A DNA stretch of 64,000 bases, taken from Lachnospiraceae bacterium A4 (GTDB lineage: Bacteria > Bacillota > Clostridia > Lachnospirales > Lachnospiraceae). The translations under genes and the position numbers were made by a program. This document shows positions 51,609-61,135 of the stretch, in pieces. The DNA lies in NCBI GenBank assembly GCA_000403215.2, contig KE159549.1:256930-320929 (forward strand), written 5' to 3'. The notes under the pieces were generated by a model that had not been told where the DNA came from, did no database searches, and saw only the letters and a program-made list of their open reading frames with translations. Position 1 is the stretch's first letter. Each line of letters begins with the position of its first letter.

Positions 51609-53051
51609 ATGGCAAATGACAACAAGAAATTAGTGGAGGCGATCACTTCGATGGAGGTGGATTTCGCACAGTGGTACACAGATGTCGTGAAGAAGGCTGA
51701 GTTGTGCGATTACTCAAGCGTGAAAGGCTGTATGATTATCAAACCCGCAGGCTATGCCATCTGGGAGCAGCTCCAGCAGCAGCTTGACGCGGCGTTCAAA
51801 AAGACAGGCGTGGAGAATGTATACATGCCGATGTTCATACCAGAGAGCCTTTTGGAGAAGGAGAAGGACCATGTGGAGGGCTTTGCGCCGGAGGTGGCAT
51901 GGGTGACACATGGCGGTTTAGAGCCTTTGCAGGAACGGCTCTGCGTGCGTCCGACCTCGGAGACGCTGTTCTGTGACTTTTATAAAAATGAAATCCAGTC
52001 CTACAGGGATTTACCAAAGGTGTACAACCAGTGGTGTTCCGTGGTCCGCTGGGAAAAGACAACGCGCCCGTTCCTTAGGAGCCGTGAATTTCTGTGGCAG
52101 GAGGGGCATACAGCCCATGCGACCGCAGAGGAGGCGGAGGAGAGAACGATTCAAATGCTGAATGTGTACGCTGATTTTCTGCGCGATGTGCTTGCAATTC
52201 CTGTCGTGAAGGGCCAAAAGACAGACAAAGAGAAATTTGCAGGCGCGGAGGCGACATACACAATAGAAGCGCTGATGCATGACGGCAAGGCGCTGCAATC
52301 CGGCACCAGCCACAATTTCGGAGATGGTTTTGCCAAAGCGTTTGGCATTCAGTTTACAGATAAAGATAACACGCTGAAATACTGCCACCAGACTTCATGG
52401 GGGGTGACGACGCGTCTCATCGGTGCGGTCATTATGGTGCACGGAGATGATTCTGGCCTCAAGCTTCCGCCAAAGGTGGCGCCGACCCAGATTATGATCG
52501 TTCCAATCCAGCAGAAGAAGGAGGGTGTGCTCGACAAGGCATACGCGCTTCGAGACCGTTTGATAGAAAAGAGCCTGCGCGTGAAGGTGGACGCTTCGGA
52601 CAAGAGCCCGGGCTGGAAGTTCAGCGAGTGCGAGATGCGCGGCGTACCGTTCCGCATTGAAATCGGACCCAAAGATATCGAAAATAACAAGTGCGTCTTT
52701 GTGCGCCGCGACACGAGAGAGAAAATTGACGTGTCTCTGGACGAGGTGGAGACGAAGGCAGCAGCGCTGCTCGATACGATTCAGACCGAAATGTACGAGA
52801 CGGCAAAGAAGCATCTGGATACCCATATTTACAGTGCAGTGACATGGGACGCGTTCTGCGACACCATCAATAACAAGCCGGGATTTGTCAAGGCAATGTG
52901 GTGCGGAGACAGCGCCTGCGAAGACCGGATAAAAGACGAGCTGGCAGCAACCAGCCGCTGCATGCCGTTTGAGCAGGAGATGCTGAGCGATACCTGCGTG
53001 TGCTGCGGAAAGCCGGCAAAGAAGATGGTTTACTGGGGCAGGGCATATTAA
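51609..53051 (+). CDS. proS: Prolyl-tRNA synthetase, short (archaeal/eukaryotic-like) type
   Basis: The 480-aa enzyme charges tRNA-Pro. Motif 1 lies near [15 protein letters not shown], motif 2 in [20 protein letters not shown] and [20 protein letters not shown], motif 3 in [17 protein letters not shown], with the anticodon-binding domain and a C-terminal zinc-binding segment ([23 protein letters not shown] end). Lack of the INS editing domain and the length of 480 aa place it in the short class found in many clostridia. ATG 51609 is chosen after GGAAGAGTGGAAA; the upstream frame passes through the terminator. Confidence 0.96.
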   Translation: MANDNKKLVEAITSMEVDFAQWYTDVVKKAELCDYSSVKGCMIIKPAGYAIWEQLQQQLDAAFKKTGVENVYMPMFIPESLLEKEKDHVEGFAPEVAWVTHGGLEPLQERLCVRPTSETLFCDFYKNEIQSYRDLPKVYNQWCSVVRWEKTTRPFLRSREFLWQEGHTAHATAEEAEERTIQMLNVYADFLRDVLAIPVVKGQKTDKEKFAGAEATYTIEALMHDGKALQSGTSHNFGDGFAKAFGIQFTDKDNTLKYCHQTSWGVTTRLIGAVIMVHGDDSGLKLPPKVAPTQIMIVPIQQKKEGVLDKAYALRDRLIEKSLRVKVDASDKSPGWKFSECEMRGVPFRIEIGPKDIENNKCVFVRRDTREKIDVSLDEVETKAAALLDTIQTEMYETAKKHLDTHIYSAVTWDAFCDTINNKPGFVKAMWCGDSACEDRIKDELAATSRCMPFEQEMLSDTCVCCGKPAKKMVYWGRAY

Positions 53052-53080
53052 TCAAAAAATAAGATTGGAGGGAATCTACA

Positions 53081-54271
53081 ATGAATATTTTAGTAATCAA
53101 TTGTGGCAGTTCTTCGCTGAAATACCAGCTAATCAACAGCGATACGGAGGCAGTGCTCGCAAAGGGGCTGTGCGAGCGCATTGGCATTGACGGCAGTCTG
53201 CTCACACACACGCCCGCAGGGAAGGACAAGGTAAAAATCGAGACGCCGATGCCGAATCATACGGTGGCGGTAAAACTTGTGATTGACGCACTCACTGACG
53301 CCGGACACGGTGTTGTGAAGTCGCTTGGGGAGATCAATGCAGTCGGACACCGTGTAGTACACGGCGGGGAAAAGTTTGCCTCCTCCGTGGTGATCAATGA
53401 TGAGGTGATGGCTGCAATCGAGGAGTGCAGCGAGCTTGCGCCGCTGCACAATCCGGCGAATCTGATTGGCATTCGTTCCTGTCAGGAAATCATGCCCAAT
53501 GTGCCGATGGTGGCGGTATTTGACACGGCGTTTCATCAGACCATGCCGGAAAAGGCATATCTGTATGGACTGCCATATGAATATTATGAGAAGTATAAAG
53601 TACGCCGTTATGGTTTTCACGGGACAAGCCATGACTACGTATCTGCGCGTGCGGCACAGCTTCTTGGCAAGACAAGGGACGCGCTGAAAATCATTGTGTG
53701 CCATCTCGGAAACGGCGGCTCTGTGTCAGCGGTGGACCACGGAAACTGTGTGGATACCTCGATGGGGCTTACGCCGCTGGAGGGCATTATCATGGGGACA
53801 CGCTCAGGCAGCATTGATCCTGCAATCTGTGATTTTATCTGCCAGAAGGAGAACCTTACGCCAGCACAGATGAACAATGTGCTCAACAAAAAGTCCGGTG
53901 TGCTTGGCATGTCAGGAGTTTCCTCTGATTTCAGGGATATCGAGGCCGCAGCCGCGCAGGGCAATAATCAGGCACAGACTGCGCTGGAGGCGTTTTATTA
54001 CAGTGTGGCAAAATACATCGGCGCATATGCGGCGGCAATGAACGGCGTGGATGCGATCGCATTTACCGCGGGCGTGGGCGAGAATAATATCGCAGGGCGC
54101 GCGGAGATTGCAAAGTACTTAGGGTATCTTGGCGCCCAGCTTGACCCGGAGAAGAACACCGTCCGGGGCGAGGATCGTGTGATCTCGACTGCGGAGAGCA
54201 AGGTGGCGCTGCTGTGCGTACCGACCAATGAAGAGCTTGCCATCGCAAGACAGACGGCGGCGCTGGTATAA
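53081..54271 (+). CDS. ackA: Acetate kinase
   Basis: The 396-aa enzyme converts acetyl phosphate and ADP to acetate and ATP, the main substrate-level ATP step of fermenters. It shows [11 protein letters not shown] at the N-terminus, [57 protein letters not shown] and FTAGVGENN, all ASKHA-family active-site segments. Length is standard. GGAGGG precedes the ATG. pta is not adjacent, although the usual partner gene is often linked. Confidence 0.98.
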   Translation: MNILVINCGSSSLKYQLINSDTEAVLAKGLCERIGIDGSLLTHTPAGKDKVKIETPMPNHTVAVKLVIDALTDAGHGVVKSLGEINAVGHRVVHGGEKFASSVVINDEVMAAIEECSELAPLHNPANLIGIRSCQEIMPNVPMVAVFDTAFHQTMPEKAYLYGLPYEYYEKYKVRRYGFHGTSHDYVSARAAQLLGKTRDALKIIVCHLGNGGSVSAVDHGNCVDTSMGLTPLEGIIMGTRSGSIDPAICDFICQKENLTPAQMNNVLNKKSGVLGMSGVSSDFRDIEAAAAQGNNQAQTALEAFYYSVAKYIGAYAAAMNGVDAIAFTAGVGENNIAGRAEIAKYLGYLGAQLDPEKNTVRGEDRVISTAESKVALLCVPTNEELAIARQTAALV

Positions 54272-54292
54272 AACTTTATATGATGATCAGAG

Positions 54293-54326
54293 AACCTCCT
54301 CAGACAATCAAATCTGAGGAGGTTTT
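54293..54326 (+). terminator. ackA terminator
   Basis: AACCTCCTCAGA (54293-54304) pairs with TCTGAGGAGGTT (54313-54324), followed by TT and then the shared motif. Confidence 0.9.
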
Positions 54327-54340
54327 ATGCACACGGGCGT
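54322..54340 (+). repeat. Post-terminator motif, copy C
   Basis: GTTTTATGCACACGGGCGT follows the ackA terminator directly, matching copy A in TTTTATGCACACGGGC. Confidence 0.6.
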
Positions 54341-54468
54341 TTAAAAATAATTTCTCCCTCAAATCGGTACTTTAGTACTATTGTGTCAGGCGGCTTGTTC
54401 GTTTATGCTGGTAAGGCGCACGTTGAAGTGTGCCATTATACAATACATGAGAGAGGAACAGAGGAGAA

Positions 54469-57400
54469 ATGAAAAAATTAAAACAATTGCTGGCGGCAGT
54501 GCTTGTGCTCATCATTGCACTGAACACGCCTGTGTGCATGGAGACAGCCGCGGCAAAACAGACGCAGATGCGCAGGAGGATACCAAGACCTGTAGACAGT
54601 ATCACGATTCAAGAACCATCGGCAGACTCGCCAGAGAACGCAGAAAGCAGTTCTTCACCTGGCTCCCCGGAAGAATCAGAAAACAGCTCGTCCGTTGGCT
54701 CGTCACAGGATTTTGAAAGCAGTTCGGAAGCCTCATCGGAAGCTCCGTCAGAGGAACAGTCCCAGACTACATCAGAAGAGATTCCGGAGGAGGCAGTGCC
54801 AGAAAATACGACAGAGGGCACGCCAGAAGATTATACTGAAAATGAAATCGAAAGCAATACCGAGAACGATACCGAAAATGAAACCGAAAGCAATAGCGAG
54901 ACTGAAACCGAAAATGAAACCGAAAGCAATACTGAGAACGATACCGAAAACGATGCCGGCGAAAACACCGGTGACGAACATGGAGACTTGACGGAGAACA
55001 GTACTGAGGAATTGCCAGAGGATACAACAGAGCCAGATACAGACGCCGCCGAAGAGCTTCAGCGCCCTGTGCAAATCATACCGGAAGTGACGGATGCAGG
55101 CGTACTGGATTACAGAACCTATATGGAAGCAAAAGATTTGCCGAAGTTCTCTGTCAGACTGGAGGAGTGTACAGAGGATACGGAGTTGATCGAAGTTTCA
55201 GAATTGCAGCGTGCGGACAGCGAACAGGCGGTTTTGGACGGGGAGATACCGGAGATACACTATTTTTTAAAATTGGAGTACGATAGTGTCGTCGCGCCCC
55301 ATTATTTTGAGGAAGCATGTGTCTATGACCCCGACAAGGCATGTTTCAAGGACACTGCGGCGCTTGAACTTCTACGGGTGGGAGAGACTGCATACACAGT
55401 GGAGATGCTGGGGGAGTATGACCGCGAAGTGTATGCGGGCACAGGCACGATAAAAGTATGCAATAGCCCAATGTGGGACAGTGATTTTTATATCGAGGTA
55501 ATCAGGGGTGATAAAAAACAAAGCTACACGTATAAAGAGTGGGAAACTTACTTAAAAGTGCATGACAACTGGGTTGATGGCGAGGTGCGGCCTCTGCTCA
55601 GCGATACAGGCAATAAATTTTATACGACAATCGTATCCGAGGAGACCGCCAGCACAGGCAAAATGAAAACGTATACCTTTTGGGCGGAGAATCCTAAGCG
55701 GAATGCGAGCACCAAGGAGGCGGAAAACGGCACGAGAAGCTACACGGTTGGCATGGACAAGGAGCCGCCTGTACTGACCGCACTGAAGCCGGACAGTCCA
55801 TGTTTTGAACCGTCAAAGACAGATACCGTTCAGTATTACGCGGAGGATTTTGTGCTGACAGGGGCGTTTGAGGATACGCAAAGCGGTCTCGGCAGACTGG
55901 AGTACACAACACAAGCCGCGGCGGGAGCGGATGCGCGCTGGACAACGGTGGATGCGGCAGCAGACGGGACATTTCGAATTGTGCTTACAGACGGCTGCTA
56001 TGATGCCATTGCAGTGCGCGCGTATGATTTGCTGGGAAATGCGAGCAAATCATATGGTTTTGTCAATGAACAGGGCGAGTATATCAAGGTTGTGGTGGAC
56101 AGCGCAGTGCCTGTATTCAAAGTGGAGGCCACAGCAGAGGGCAAGCCGTATTGTGGAGATAACGACAACTGGACGAACAAAGATGTCCTGTTCACTGTGA
56201 CAACAGATGCTGAGAGCTGTCCCTATGCAGGAATTGGACAGCTTGAATACAAATATGAGAAAATTGGTGAAGTGCTAGAGGGCGTGGAAGGCGCCGGGGA
56301 ATGGACAGCGCTGCCGTGGCAGGAGGCGGGAGAAGCAGCGCTGAATGTGGCGGAGGACACAAATGGCTATTACAGCTTCCGCGTACAGTCAAAATCAGGA
56401 GTCTTTTCCGAATGTTCCGCGCGCAAACGCGTGCTGGTACAGCGTGAGGCGGCAGAATTAAAACCGTTGATTATCACAGGCGTCGATGAGACAAAACGCA
56501 GGAATGAATGGTATAACAAGGAGTCGGGCACGCCATATATCCAGTTTGAATTTCCAGCGTATGATACCGGGGCCGAGTCCAAAGAATACGATGCGCCGAT
56601 TACGATGCATTACAGGCTGGCGGCGCAGGGAAAACAAACCTCCCGCATCGTCTCGCCTATGGAAAAGAGCGTGTCAATGGGCGTGACGCAGGCTTCTGGG
56701 CAGCTTGTGATGACAGCGGATTCCTTAGCGGATTTTGCCGTCGATTTTGGATACCGTGCCGATACGCGGCAAGCGCAGGACGGAATTTACACGCTGGAAT
56801 ACTGGACTACGGACAAGGCTGGCAACCAGTCTAAGCGGCAAAAGTACGTCTACAAGCTTGATACCCATGAACCCACAGACATTCAGGTAACGATTAGCGG
56901 AAGCGAATTTCCAGCAGGAAAGGAACAGACGATAGTCTATGAGAATTTTTACCGCAGCAGCGTGACAGGCAGGGCGCGTGCGCAGTATGGCACCAGCGGA
57001 AAAGGCTCTCTGCAAATCAAGCGGGTCAAAAAGCCGGGCGAGTGGAGGGACAGCACAGGCTTTGACGGGGAGGACAGCGTTGATATTCCGCTCAATACAA
57101 GGTGTTTTCTGTATGTGAGGGCACAGGATTATGCCGGCAATGTCGCCGAGGGCTGGACAATGGGCATTGTGACAGACAATATGGCGCCGGACGGGGCAGA
57201 CAATGTGTCTCTTATCATGAAACCAGAAGGCGCCAACGAGAACGGATTTTTTAACAAAAATATAGAAATCCCCATTCGGGTCAGGGAGAATGCGGGAAGC
57301 GGAGACTGTGCGGGACTAAAATACGTGACGAGCTCAGTCGGAAGGGATGGCGTGGATACCATTGCCGATCAAATGCTCTTTTCATTCACAAAAGAACGCC

Positions 57401-59277
57401 CGGACAGTGATGAGCTTACCAGTGCCGCGGCATTTCAGACGGTACAGGTCGTGGACGCGCTGGAGAACGAGAGCAATGACGCTTATATTGAGGTGACGGC
57501 TTCCGACCGTGCAGGAAATACAAGGACTTCTATACAGTTGCTCAAAATTGATGTCACAAATCCAGTGCTCTCCGTCCAGTTTGATGATCATGAACCCTTA
57601 AACGGCAGGTATTACCGCAGGAAAAGAACTGCGGTGCTTCACGTGACAGAGCGCAATTTTGACCCGTCGGCAGTGCAGATTTCTATTCAGAAGGACGGAA
57701 AACCCTATGCGTGCCAGATGCCAAGATGGACGAGTGACGGAATCGAACATAAAGCGGAGATTGTTTTTGAGGAGGATGGAAGTTACTGGATGGAGGCGGT
57801 CTGTACAGACCTGGCGGGCAATGTGTCCAACAAGGTTCAGGTGGAGCCATTTATCATTGACCAGACGGCGCCGGAGATACAGGTGGCACTGACTTCGGCA
57901 CAGGGAAAGGCGTCAGCGGATCAGACGTTTTTTCAGTCGGAGGTGACAGCGGTCATCACTGTCAGAGAGCAGCATTTCCGCGAGGAGGATTTTGTGCTGG
58001 ACAGCACTGCCCAAACGCGTGCAGGGCGGTGGGAACACGACGGGGATATGCATACCATGCAGCTTGTGTATGACAAAGAGGGTGACTGTCATTTGGACTG
58101 CTCCTATACGGATTTGGCAGGAAACACAGCCAGACGGGCAGCGCGGGATTTTGTGCTCGACCAGACGGCGCCCGTCATTTCGGTGAAGGGCGTTGCGGAC
58201 GGCTCTGCCAACCGGGGAGAGATTCTGCCGATTGTGACAGTATTAGATGCACATATGGAGCTGCAGGACATCTCGGTCACTGTGCGCTCTGGAACGGGAG
58301 TTCTTATAGAAAATAAGATAGAAACGGCGGTGGTTGAGGTCGGCACAAACACAGGCTACCGTTTTACGCTGACGGATATGACGGACAAGGAGGACAATGT
58401 ATATTATCTTTGCGTCACCGCCGCGGACAAGGCGGGAAACGAAGCAGTGCGCACCTGCCGTTTTTCACTCAACAGAAAAGGCTCTGTATATGACATGACA
58501 CAGGTGGCAGCGCTGGTGCAAAACCAGTACCGGACAAAGGAGAAGATGAGCGATCTTGAGATTGTTGAGATGAATGTGGATATGGTGGAGGAGTTTGACC
58601 TTTATATCTCCAAGAATGGTGAACTGGGGACAAAGGCGGTATTTGTCAAAGAAATCAGCGGTTCGGAGAGCACCGGCTACACGTATGTGTACAAGATTGA
58701 CAAAACAAACTTTACGGAGGAAGGCGCCTACCGGCTGAGCCTGTATTCCAGGGACCGCGCGGGCAATGAGATCAACAATGCGTCTGAGCTTCATGGGAAA
58801 GAGATTACTTTTATTGTCGATAACACCGCACCCAAAGTGATTCTTGACGGGACATGGTCTGACAGTAAAGACGGTGCGGAACCGTGTGCGCTTCAGATTG
58901 TCGTGACAGATAATTTCAGCCTTGCGGAAGCGGAGTTTATGCTTGTAAATAACGAGAATACTGTGCTGGAGCGCTGGGATTACATGGCGCTTGCGGGGGA
59001 GGGCGAGACGCTTAGCATCACACTTCCAGCATATGAGGAGGAGGTAGCGCTGGTCTACAGAGTCAAAGACGCTGCGGGAAATGAAGCACAGCAGCGCTTT
59101 GACAAGCAGACCGTGGAGGAGAAAAATAAGGCTGAAAAAGACAGAGGGGCACTGTATCATGACAGTTTTGCACCAGTATCTTACGGGGGAATACTTGCAG
59201 TGCTGGCTGGACTGGCGCTGGCAGTTGTAGTGGGACTGTTTTTGTACTGGCGCAGAGAAAACGCGAAATACTTATAA
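54469..59277 (+). CDS. Large cell-surface protein with acidic repeat region and Ig-like domains
   Basis: The 1602-aa protein begins with a signal peptide (LKQLLAAVLVLIIALNTPVC). Residues about 45-200 are a low-complexity Ser/Glu/Thr/Asn stretch, including imperfect tandem copies of ENETESNTENDT, probably an extended, negatively charged spacer. From about 430 onward there are repeated Ig-like modules with the motif D-x-x-G-N and DNTAP or DQTAP junctions (for example VTASDRAGNTRTS, TDLAGNVSNK, IDQTAPEI). It ends with a membrane helix (GGILAVLAGLALAVVVGLFL) and a basic tail, so it is membrane-anchored, without LPXTG sortase signal. Ligand unknown; adhesion is plausible. Confidence 0.9.
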   Translation: MKKLKQLLAAVLVLIIALNTPVCMETAAAKQTQMRRRIPRPVDSITIQEPSADSPENAESSSSPGSPEESENSSSVGSSQDFESSSEASSEAPSEEQSQTTSEEIPEEAVPENTTEGTPEDYTENEIESNTENDTENETESNSETETENETESNTENDTENDAGENTGDEHGDLTENSTEELPEDTTEPDTDAAEELQRPVQIIPEVTDAGVLDYRTYMEAKDLPKFSVRLEECTEDTELIEVSELQRADSEQAVLDGEIPEIHYFLKLEYDSVVAPHYFEEACVYDPDKACFKDTAALELLRVGETAYTVEMLGEYDREVYAGTGTIKVCNSPMWDSDFYIEVIRGDKKQSYTYKEWETYLKVHDNWVDGEVRPLLSDTGNKFYTTIVSEETASTGKMKTYTFWAENPKRNASTKEAENGTRSYTVGMDKEPPVLTALKPDSPCFEPSKTDTVQYYAEDFVLTGAFEDTQSGLGRLEYTTQAAAGADARWTTVDAAADGTFRIVLTDGCYDAIAVRAYDLLGNASKSYGFVNEQGEYIKVVVDSAVPVFKVEATAEGKPYCGDNDNWTNKDVLFTVTTDAESCPYAGIGQLEYKYEKIGEVLEGVEGAGEWTALPWQEAGEAALNVAEDTNGYYSFRVQSKSGVFSECSARKRVLVQREAAELKPLIITGVDETKRRNEWYNKESGTPYIQFEFPAYDTGAESKEYDAPITMHYRLAAQGKQTSRIVSPMEKSVSMGVTQASGQLVMTADSLADFAVDFGYRADTRQAQDGIYTLEYWTTDKAGNQSKRQKYVYKLDTHEPTDIQVTISGSEFPAGKEQTIVYENFYRSSVTGRARAQYGTSGKGSLQIKRVKKPGEWRDSTGFDGEDSVDIPLNTRCFLYVRAQDYAGNVAEGWTMGIVTDNMAPDGADNVSLIMKPEGANENGFFNKNIEIPIRVRENAGSGDCAGLKYVTSSVGRDGVDTIADQMLFSFTKERPDSDELTSAAAFQTVQVVDALENESNDAYIEVTASDRAGNTRTSIQLLKIDVTNPVLSVQFDDHEPLNGRYYRRKRTAVLHVTERNFDPSAVQISIQKDGKPYACQMPRWTSDGIEHKAEIVFEEDGSYWMEAVCTDLAGNVSNKVQVEPFIIDQTAPEIQVALTSAQGKASADQTFFQSEVTAVITVREQHFREEDFVLDSTAQTRAGRWEHDGDMHTMQLVYDKEGDCHLDCSYTDLAGNTARRAARDFVLDQTAPVISVKGVADGSANRGEILPIVTVLDAHMELQDISVTVRSGTGVLIENKIETAVVEVGTNTGYRFTLTDMTDKEDNVYYLCVTAADKAGNEAVRTCRFSLNRKGSVYDMTQVAALVQNQYRTKEKMSDLEIVEMNVDMVEEFDLYISKNGELGTKAVFVKEISGSESTGYTYVYKIDKTNFTEEGAYRLSLYSRDRAGNEINNASELHGKEITFIVDNTAPKVILDGTWSDSKDGAEPCALQIVVTDNFSLAEAEFMLVNNENTVLERWDYMALAGEGETLSITLPAYEEEVALVYRVKDAAGNEAQQRFDKQTVEEKNKAEKDRGALYHDSFAPVSYGGILAVLAGLALAVVVGLFLYWRRENAKYL

Positions 59278-59306
59278 TTGAAGTGTGTGAAGTTTCATGC
59301 TATAAT
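59278..59306 (+). promoter_or_regulatory. Promoter of the SGNH-hydrolase operon
   Basis: TTGAAG, 17 bp, TATAAT, starting at the first base after the stop of the surface-protein gene. Confidence 0.75.
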
Positions 59307-59351
59307 AGATGCGGACTGAAATATAAGAGAAAGTGAATTAAGGAACAGAGC

Positions 59352-60539
59352 ATGGAACAGAGCACAGAATTAAGAAGAAAAAAGTACGTGACGACGTGGG
59401 GAAATGCAATTTCGATCGCGGACAGAAAACCGGAAAATTATGCGAAGGATTTAACGCTGCGCTATCCAGTCCGTCCGATGTTCGACGGGGATAAGCTCAA
59501 GATTACACTGGACAATTTCTGCGGTACGGAGGCTGTGACAATCCGCCATGTGTACGTGGCACAGAGCACAGACTCCGCGCGGGAGATTGCGGAGGAGACA
59601 AATGCAGCAGTCACCTTCTGCAATGGCAGTGAGCAGGTCACGATTCCAGCGGGGGAGGCAGTGGTGAGTGATGAAATCTGCTTTGATGTGAGGCGCGGAC
59701 AAGATTTTGCGGTCAGTTTGTATCTGGCGGATTTTACACAGATGCGCTCTGCGGTTTTGATTACAGGCCCGTTGTCAAAGGGATATTATACAGTGGGCAA
59801 TTATGCAGGCTGCGGCAGATTGCCGCTGGATTATACGAGAAATACAAATTGGTTTTATTTTCTGAGCAATATAGAAGTACATACAGCAGATACAAACAGG
59901 GCAGTTATATGTTATGGGGACAGCATCACTTCGCAGGCGTGGCCGGATTATCTGACACTGCGTTTATTCCGCGGCAAAATCGAGCATACTGCTATTGTGA
60001 GGCGGGCGGCGAGCGGCACGAGGATTCTGCGCCAGTATGACAATATCACGTATGACTCATACGGGCTAAAGGGGGCTGTGCGCTTTCCGCGGGAGGCGAA
60101 GGCGAGCGGTGCAGACACAGTGATTATACAGCATGGCATCAACGATATTATTCACCCGGTGGGCGTGGAGGTCAATCCATTCCGCCCGTGGAGTGACCTG
60201 CCGACGGCGGAGGAGCTGATACAGGGGCTTCGGCAGTATATTGCGCAGGCAAAGGAGTACGGGCTGGACGTGTATATGGGAACACTGCTCCCGATTTATG
60301 GCTGGCGCACGTATGAGCCTTTCCGCGAAGAACTCCGCTGTGCTGTCAATGAGTGGATACGCAGCACAAAGGAAATTCAGGGCTGCATCGACTTTGACAG
60401 GGCACTTTGCGATAGTCTTGACCCGAGGGCTTTTGCAGCGGGATATGACAGCGGCGACCATCTGCATCCGTCAGAGGCAGCATACGAGCGTATGGCGGAG
60501 GAGGTGCCGCTTCGTCTATTAGAGTACAAGGAGAGTTAG
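59352..60539 (+). CDS. SGNH/GDSL hydrolase
   Basis: The 395-aa protein has an N-terminal beta domain (about 1-170; DNFCGTEAVTIRHVYVA) and an SGNH hydrolase domain: block I VICYGDSITSQ with nucleophile Ser, block III HGINDIIHPVG with Asn, and block V DSGDHLHPS with Asp and His. Such enzymes deacylate polysaccharides or lipids; an N-terminal jelly-roll with this domain is common in carbohydrate esterases. No signal peptide is visible, so it acts inside the cell unless exported unconventionally. It heads a run of at least five tightly packed genes. Confidence 0.9.
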   Translation: MEQSTELRRKKYVTTWGNAISIADRKPENYAKDLTLRYPVRPMFDGDKLKITLDNFCGTEAVTIRHVYVAQSTDSAREIAEETNAAVTFCNGSEQVTIPAGEAVVSDEICFDVRRGQDFAVSLYLADFTQMRSAVLITGPLSKGYYTVGNYAGCGRLPLDYTRNTNWFYFLSNIEVHTADTNRAVICYGDSITSQAWPDYLTLRLFRGKIEHTAIVRRAASGTRILRQYDNITYDSYGLKGAVRFPREAKASGADTVIIQHGINDIIHPVGVEVNPFRPWSDLPTAEELIQGLRQYIAQAKEYGLDVYMGTLLPIYGWRTYEPFREELRCAVNEWIRSTKEIQGCIDFDRALCDSLDPRAFAAGYDSGDHLHPSEAAYERMAEEVPLRLLEYKES

Positions 60540-60541
60540 AT

Positions 60542-61135
60542 ATGCCCACAGTACTATTTATCAATGCGTGTGTGCGCGGCAAGGACTCAAGGACACTGGC
60601 GCTTGCTGAGCACCTGCTCGAGTGTATCAGGGAGGCAAACAGTCAGGATATGGCATTTCATATAGAAGAAATCAGGCTGTCTACGGAAAACCTGCTCCCG
60701 CTGAACTATGAGAGATTAATGCGGCGCAATGAGCTTCTGGCAGCAGGGCAGCGCGGCGATACGATGTTTGACTATGCCAATGCCGTTGCACAGGCTGACA
60801 TGCTCGTGATCGCAGCGCCCTACTGGGATATGTCCTTCCCATCGTCGCTCAAGATTTTCTTTGAGGCTGCGAGTGTGGAGGGAATTACGTTTACATATGC
60901 TGACGATGGCACGCCGATCGGGCTTTGTGCTGCGGAGGATATGTACTATGTCACCACAAGCGGCGGTTATATCGGCGATTGTAATTTTGGTTTTGAGTAT
61001 GCCAATGCCCTGTGCAGGCTTTACGGTGTGCAGAACGCGCATTTTGTCAGTGCGCAGGGGCTTGACCTCGACGGTGCGGATGTGCAGGCGATCATGGAGG
61101 CGGCATGCAGTGGGGAGATACTTCATGTTGGATAA
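60542..61135 (+). CDS. NAD(P)H-dependent flavodoxin-fold oxidoreductase
   Basis: The 197-aa protein has the FMN-binding start VLFINACVRGKDSRTLALAE, a middle AQADMLVIAAPYWDMSFPSSLK typical of NAD(P)H quinone and azoreductase enzymes (P-Y-W-D-x-x-x-P), and YYVTTSGGYIGD. It likely reduces quinones, azo or nitro compounds with FMN. The start is 2 bp after the upstream stop, with GGAGAG overlapping. Its end overlaps the next gene by 11 bp. Confidence 0.9.
   Translation: MPTVLFINACVRGKDSRTLALAEHLLECIREANSQDMAFHIEEIRLSTENLLPLNYERLMRRNELLAAGQRGDTMFDYANAVAQADMLVIAAPYWDMSFPSSLKIFFEAASVEGITFTYADDGTPIGLCAAEDMYYVTTSGGYIGDCNFGFEYANALCRLYGVQNAHFVSAQGLDLDGADVQAIMEAACSGEILHVG

Noticed and set aside
59160-59277. 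Sortase anchor at the end of the 1602-aa surface protein
   Set aside because: A membrane helix and basic tail are present but no LPXTG-like motif precedes them.
60861-61124. 88-residue N-terminal extension of the VWA protein
   Set aside because: It lies wholly inside the oxidoreductase gene in another frame; ATG 61125 with GGGGAG is the natural start.
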